From: Rhizorhapis sp036570425
GTDB lineage: Bacteria > Pseudomonadota > Alphaproteobacteria > Sphingomonadales > Sphingomonadaceae
NCBI GenBank assembly: GCA_036570425.1
Contig: DATCYF010000018.1
Coordinates: 124,001 to 188,000 of the forward strand
Direction: 5' to 3'
Length of the DNA stretch: 64,000 nt
Shown: in pieces, positions 61,130-64,000 of the stretch
Layout: each line of letters starts with the position of its first letter
Position numbering within the stretch: position 1 is the stretch's first letter
The notes under the pieces: model-generated
Databases searched by the model: none
Told to the model about the DNA's origin: nothing
Seen by the model: the letters and a program-made list of their open reading frames with translations, nothing else
Translations under genes and position numbers: made by a program

Positions 61130-61177
61130 CGTCATTCCGCATGACGGAAAGCGTGAGAAAGTCCCTGCCTTTGCAGG
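61130..61177. repeat. Palindromic intergenic element between gcvH and gcvPA
   Basis: Two small stems: CGTCAT-TCCGC-ATGACG at 61130-61146 and CCTGC-CTTT-GCAGG at 61164-61177. The composition and position inside an operon resemble the short dispersed palindromes of sphingomonad genomes. It could also shape mRNA decay between gcvH and gcvPA. Confidence 0.45.
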
Positions 61178-61188
61178 ATGGCGTCAAC

Positions 61189-61560
61189 TCACTGTTCTGC
61201 CACGAACTTGTTATAGGCGGCTTCATTCATAAGGCCGTCCAGTTCGGACGCATCAGCCAGGCGCAGGCGAAAAAACCAGCCGTCCTCCTCCGCATCGCTG
61301 TTGACGAGCGCAGGCTCATCTTCCAGCGCGCTGTTCACTTCAACGACTTCGCCGGAAATCGGCGCATAGACATCCGAAGCGGCTTTCACGGATTCGACGA
61401 CAGCCGCATCATCGCCTTTTTCGAACACCACACCTTCTGCGGGTAGTTCCACAAAGACAATGTCGCCCAACTGGCCTTGCGCATAATCCGTAATGCCGAC
61501 AGTTGCGATGTCCCCCTCGACGTCGATCCATTCATGTTCATCTGTGAAATAGCGGCTCAT
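61189..61560 (-). CDS. gcvH: Glycine cleavage system H protein
   Basis: Lipoyl carrier that shuttles the aminomethyl group between P- and T-proteins. The 123-residue product has the lipoylation lysine K59 in AAVVESVKAASDVYAP and the H-protein ends YFTDEHEWI and EDGWFFRLRLAD. Its ATG overlaps the gcvT stop by 4 bp. Confidence 0.97.
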   Translation of the reverse strand: MSRYFTDEHEWIDVEGDIATVGITDYAQGQLGDIVFVELPAEGVVFEKGDDAAVVESVKAASDVYAPISGEVVEVNSALEDEPALVNSDAEEDGWFFRLRLADASELDGLMNEAAYNKFVAEQ

Positions 61561-62696
61561 TTTTGGGCTCCTTGACGATGATAACGGTGCGGTACGAATG
61601 GCATTGGAGTGACGGTTGCCGCAAGACGCTTGCCCCGCACTTCGATTTCGACCTTCGTGCCGGGTTCGGCCAGCGCCGCATGAACATAGGCCATGGCGAT
61701 AGGCGCGCTGAGGCTGGGGCCGAAGCCTCCGGAGGTCACGGTGCCAACTTCCTCGCCGTCGTGAAAAATCTTCGCACCTTCGCGGGCTGGCATGCGTCCT
61801 TCCAGTGAAAGGCCTACCCGCTTTACCGGCGCTCCTTCGGTCAGCAGCGCTAATATGCGTGTGGCTCCCGGAAAACCGCCCTCACTGCGACGCCGCTTGG
61901 AAATGGCGAATCCAAGGCCGGCTGTGGCGGGATCAGTATTTTCATCCAGGTCATGACCGTAAAGCGGCAATCCCGCCTCCAATCGCAGGCTATCACGCGC
62001 ACCAAGACCGATCGGCTTTACCTCTTCGAGGGCGCACAGTTCATCGGCAAAAGCCGTGATGGCTTCGGCAGGCAGGCTGATTTCAAAGCCATCTTCACCA
62101 GTGTATCCTGATCGGCTGATCCACAAATCATGGTCACGCCAGCGGAAAGATCCCGCCTGCATGAATACAAGATCGTCAACGCCCGCAACAAGCCGTGAGA
62201 GGGCTTGAATGGCCTTGGGGCCTTGCAGCGCCAATAGGGCCTGCTCGTCCATGTGATTGATGGTGATTTCGTCAGGCAGATGTTCGCGCAGATAAGCGAT
62301 GTCGTCATATTTGGTCGCGCCGTTCACGACGATGTAAATTCCATCAGAGCGCCGCGTGACCATCAGATCGTCCAATATGCCCCCATCGCCATCAAGAAGC
62401 AGCGAATAGCGCATGCGTCCGTCTTTCAGGCCGATGATATCTCCGGGAAGCAGGGCTTCGAGCGCTTTGTCGGCATCCTCGCCAGAGAAAAGAAGTTGCC
62501 CCATATGACTGACATCGAACAGACCCGCATGCTCGCGGGTCCAGAGATGCTCGGCCATGATGCCTTCATATTGAATAGGCATCACATAGCCCGCAAAGCT
62601 CACCATGCGCGCGCCGCGTTCACGGTGCCATGCATCGAGCGGCAGCCGTGCATCGATCGCTTCAATTTCGGTTTGGCTATCGTCTGTGTCGCTCAT
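61557..62696 (-). CDS. gcvT: Aminomethyltransferase (glycine cleavage T protein)
   Basis: Releases ammonia and forms 5,10-methylenetetrahydrofolate from the GcvH-bound intermediate. The 379-residue product shows RMVSFAGYVMPIQYEGIMAE, FDVSHMGQLLFSG, SRSGYTGEDGFEISLP and LGARDSLRLEAGLPLYGHD. ATG 62696 is the most likely start; ATG 62711 is an alternative, and the frame back to 62771 runs into the riboswitch and is rejected. First gene of gcvT-gcvH-gcvPA-gcvPB. Confidence 0.95.
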   Translation of the reverse strand: MSDTDDSQTEIEAIDARLPLDAWHRERGARMVSFAGYVMPIQYEGIMAEHLWTREHAGLFDVSHMGQLLFSGEDADKALEALLPGDIIGLKDGRMRYSLLLDGDGGILDDLMVTRRSDGIYIVVNGATKYDDIAYLREHLPDEITINHMDEQALLALQGPKAIQALSRLVAGVDDLVFMQAGSFRWRDHDLWISRSGYTGEDGFEISLPAEAITAFADELCALEEVKPIGLGARDSLRLEAGLPLYGHDLDENTDPATAGLGFAISKRRRSEGGFPGATRILALLTEGAPVKRVGLSLEGRMPAREGAKIFHDGEEVGTVTSGGFGPSLSAPIAMAYVHAALAEPGTKVEIEVRGKRLAATVTPMPFVPHRYHRQGAQK

Positions 62697-62763
62697 TCCG
62701 CTCGCTTTCATTAGAGGAGATCGAGAAAGGATGCCGAAATCGGCGCCTTTCTCCATCACCCCC

Positions 62764-62962
62764 TCTGTCACGAAACCTGAGAGCTTTGACCGGCGGGGCG
62801 TCTCTTCCTTCGCACGGCTTACACCTTCGGTGGGACGGATTTCTCCGCCCGCTTTCCAGAGTGCCTCCTGACAATGCGGTCCTTTGGCCTGAGAGTTTCC
62901 GGGGCGGTTGCTCCTTCGGCGTCCCCTCCCCCGTTACCGGATGAAGCGGAACTCTCCCGCAT
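62764..62962 (-). promoter_or_regulatory. Tandem glycine riboswitch
   Basis: Two aptamers can be read on the minus strand. The first (about 62876-62962) has GGGAGAGTTCCG, GCCGAAGGAGCAACCGCC and GGAAACTCTCAGGCCAAAGG. The second (about 62764-62870) has GGCACTCTGGAAAGCGG, CACCGAAGGTGTAAGCC and AAAGCTCTCAGGTTTCGTGA. These are the conserved glycine-aptamer cores (CCGAAGG.G.AA..C and CTCTCAGG). They end 67 bases before the gcvT start. In the known class, glycine binding turns on the cleavage operon. Confidence 0.96.
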
Positions 62963-63054
62963 CGCCATCCGCCCGAATCCGGGCGGCGACAACAAACTCT
63001 TCGCTGAGGCGGCTAATCCTGTCAATCAGAGCTTTTGAGGGTTCACGCAACGAT

Positions 63055-64000
63055 CTAAACAACAAACCCATCCGGCAGAACCGTCGCCCCAAAAATTTCC
63101 CTATGTCGAGACAGTGCGTAACGGTCCGTCATTCCCGCAATATAATCTGCTATGTGGCGGCTCTTCTGCGGCTCGGAAATCGCGCAATGTTCCGCCCAGC
63201 CGGGAGTCATCAGCTTCGGATCGGCGTGATAGGCAATAAAAAGATCGTTGACGATCTTCTGTGCGACCTCCGACGCATCACGTTGTTTCGGGTGATGATA
63301 AAGCGTCGTATACATGAAGCTTTTCCATCGCCGCTCTGCTTCGGCCAGTTCAGGAGAGAAGCCTCCCAACATTCGTCCAGCGGCACGGACATCCTCGACT
63401 GTTTCGATGCCAGCCTCCGCAATATTGCCCCGGGTGGTTTCGATGACGTCGTTCACCATCAACCCGATCTGGTCGCGGATCAGTTCCGGCATCAACCGCT
63501 CGTCAGGAAGATCGGGATAGCGCGCCTTCACGCCGTTCCAGCTTTTCCGCACGAAAGGCACTTCCAGAAGCTGTTCAAGGTTCAACAGGCCGGCGCGAAT
63601 GCCGTCATCTATGTCGTGATTATCATAGGCTATATCGTCCGCAATGGCGGCGACCTGCGCTTCCAGAGAGGACCAGCCATGAAGGTGAAGCGGGAAAAGA
63701 CCATCGGCCTCCTGCATGGCCCACCCCGGATGTTTGACGGGGCCGTTATGCTTGGCGAGACCCTCCAGCGTTTCCCAGCTTAAATTCAGCCCCTGCCAAC
63801 GGGGATACGGGGACTCAAGCAGCATCAGCGTGCGCAGCGTCTGCGCATTATGATCAAAGCCTCCTTGCTCTTTAAGCGCGGTCTGCAATCCCTCCTCACC
63901 AGCATGGCCAAAAGGGGGGTGGCCAATGTCATGGGCGAGGCAAAGCGCCTCGGTCAAATCTTCATTAAGTCCCAGCACACGAGCGATCGTGCGCCCGATC
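63055..64000 (-). CDS. dgt: dNTP triphosphohydrolase (deoxyguanosinetriphosphate triphosphohydrolase-like), partial
   Basis: C-terminal 314 residues of an HD-domain dNTPase that hydrolyses dNTPs to nucleosides and triphosphate. The HD metal motif is in LCLAHDIGHPPFGHAGEEGL near the window edge, and AAIADDIAYDNHDIDDG supplies the later metal Asp. The rest is helical and ends ATVLPDGFVV. The 5' end lies beyond position 64000. It is upstream of the gcv riboswitch on the same strand, with a short gap that includes a 7-bp hairpin (62969-62986). Confidence 0.93.
   Translation of the reverse strand, partial: IGRTIARVLGLNEDLTEALCLAHDIGHPPFGHAGEEGLQTALKEQGGFDHNAQTLRTLMLLESPYPRWQGLNLSWETLEGLAKHNGPVKHPGWAMQEADGLFPLHLHGWSSLEAQVAAIADDIAYDNHDIDDGIRAGLLNLEQLLEVPFVRKSWNGVKARYPDLPDERLMPELIRDQIGLMVNDVIETTRGNIAEAGIETVEDVRAAGRMLGGFSPELAEAERRWKSFMYTTLYHHPKQRDASEVAQKIVNDLFIAYHADPKLMTPGWAEHCAISEPQKSRHIADYIAGMTDRYALSRHREIFGATVLPDGFVV

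Noticed and set aside
62697..62771. Upstream in-frame start of gcvT at 62771
   Set aside because: It would place coding sequence inside the conserved second glycine aptamer.

Overview
The window reads as a chromosomal segment of an alphaproteobacterium of the order Sphingomonadales (Sphingobium/Sphingomonas-like). This rests on the zwf-edd-glk-eda Entner-Doudoroff operon, the pspF/pspABC layout, class II DAHP synthase, the DksA variant lacking zinc cysteines, the BolA / J-domain / CobS / CobT neighbourhood, split gcvPA/gcvPB and the general gene texture. I cannot name a species. Gene density is high, with many 1-20 bp overlaps. I found no rRNA, tRNA, insertion sequence, prophage or CRISPR array.

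Layout. 1-4.9 kb: sugar catabolism operon zwf-edd-glk-eda. 4.9-8.6 kb: an ECF sigma/anti-sigma pair, a divergent secreted subtilase and a secreted Gly/Ser/Ala-rich protein. The sigma gene and the Gly-rich gene share an identical promoter-like motif. 8.6-12.8 kb: dnaK-dnaJ behind a sigma-32-type promoter, a copper-chaperone lipoprotein and a small HEXXH protein resembling DUF4157. 12.9-16.7 kb: a looser accessory stretch (GAF protein, response regulator, HWE histidine kinase, membrane protein, DUF1993 protein) with long non-coding gaps. 16.7-21.2 kb: dapF-mtaB-ftsY-yciB, then convergent sodB. 21.3-25.9 kb: pspF divergent from a sigma-54-driven psp operon with two extra small membrane-type proteins, then sufE, an ABM monooxygenase and a GFA protein.

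26-28.6 kb: sdhC-sdhD-sdhA without an adjacent sdhB. 28.8-34.9 kb: a soluble chemotaxis-type transducer, prmA, dksA, a Ser-rich PEP-CTERM-like surface protein with 21-bp repeats, a host-attachment-family protein and serS. 34.9-39.2 kb: surE, an NlpD-like lipoprotein, a K+ channel with RCK domain and rimO. 39.3-47.4 kb: small proteins, M17 aminopeptidase, MarR regulator, NlpC/P60 peptidase, argC, a sorbosone/glucose dehydrogenase-type protein, pirin, GST and bolA. 47.4-51 kb: J-domain protein, cobS and cobT. 51-55 kb: cysS, a D-2-hydroxyacid dehydrogenase and class II aroG. 55-58 kb: putA. 58-63 kb: a glycine-cleavage operon gcvT-gcvH-gcvPA-gcvPB behind a tandem glycine riboswitch. The right edge cuts into dgt.

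Most of this is conserved housekeeping sequence. The best leads for something new are: the ECF sigma regulon motif with its subtilase neighbour; two small psp-associated proteins; an inverted repeat abutting the ribosome-binding site of the DAHP synthase gene; the CobS/CobT-BolA-J-domain module; and the small DUF4157-like HEXXH protein.
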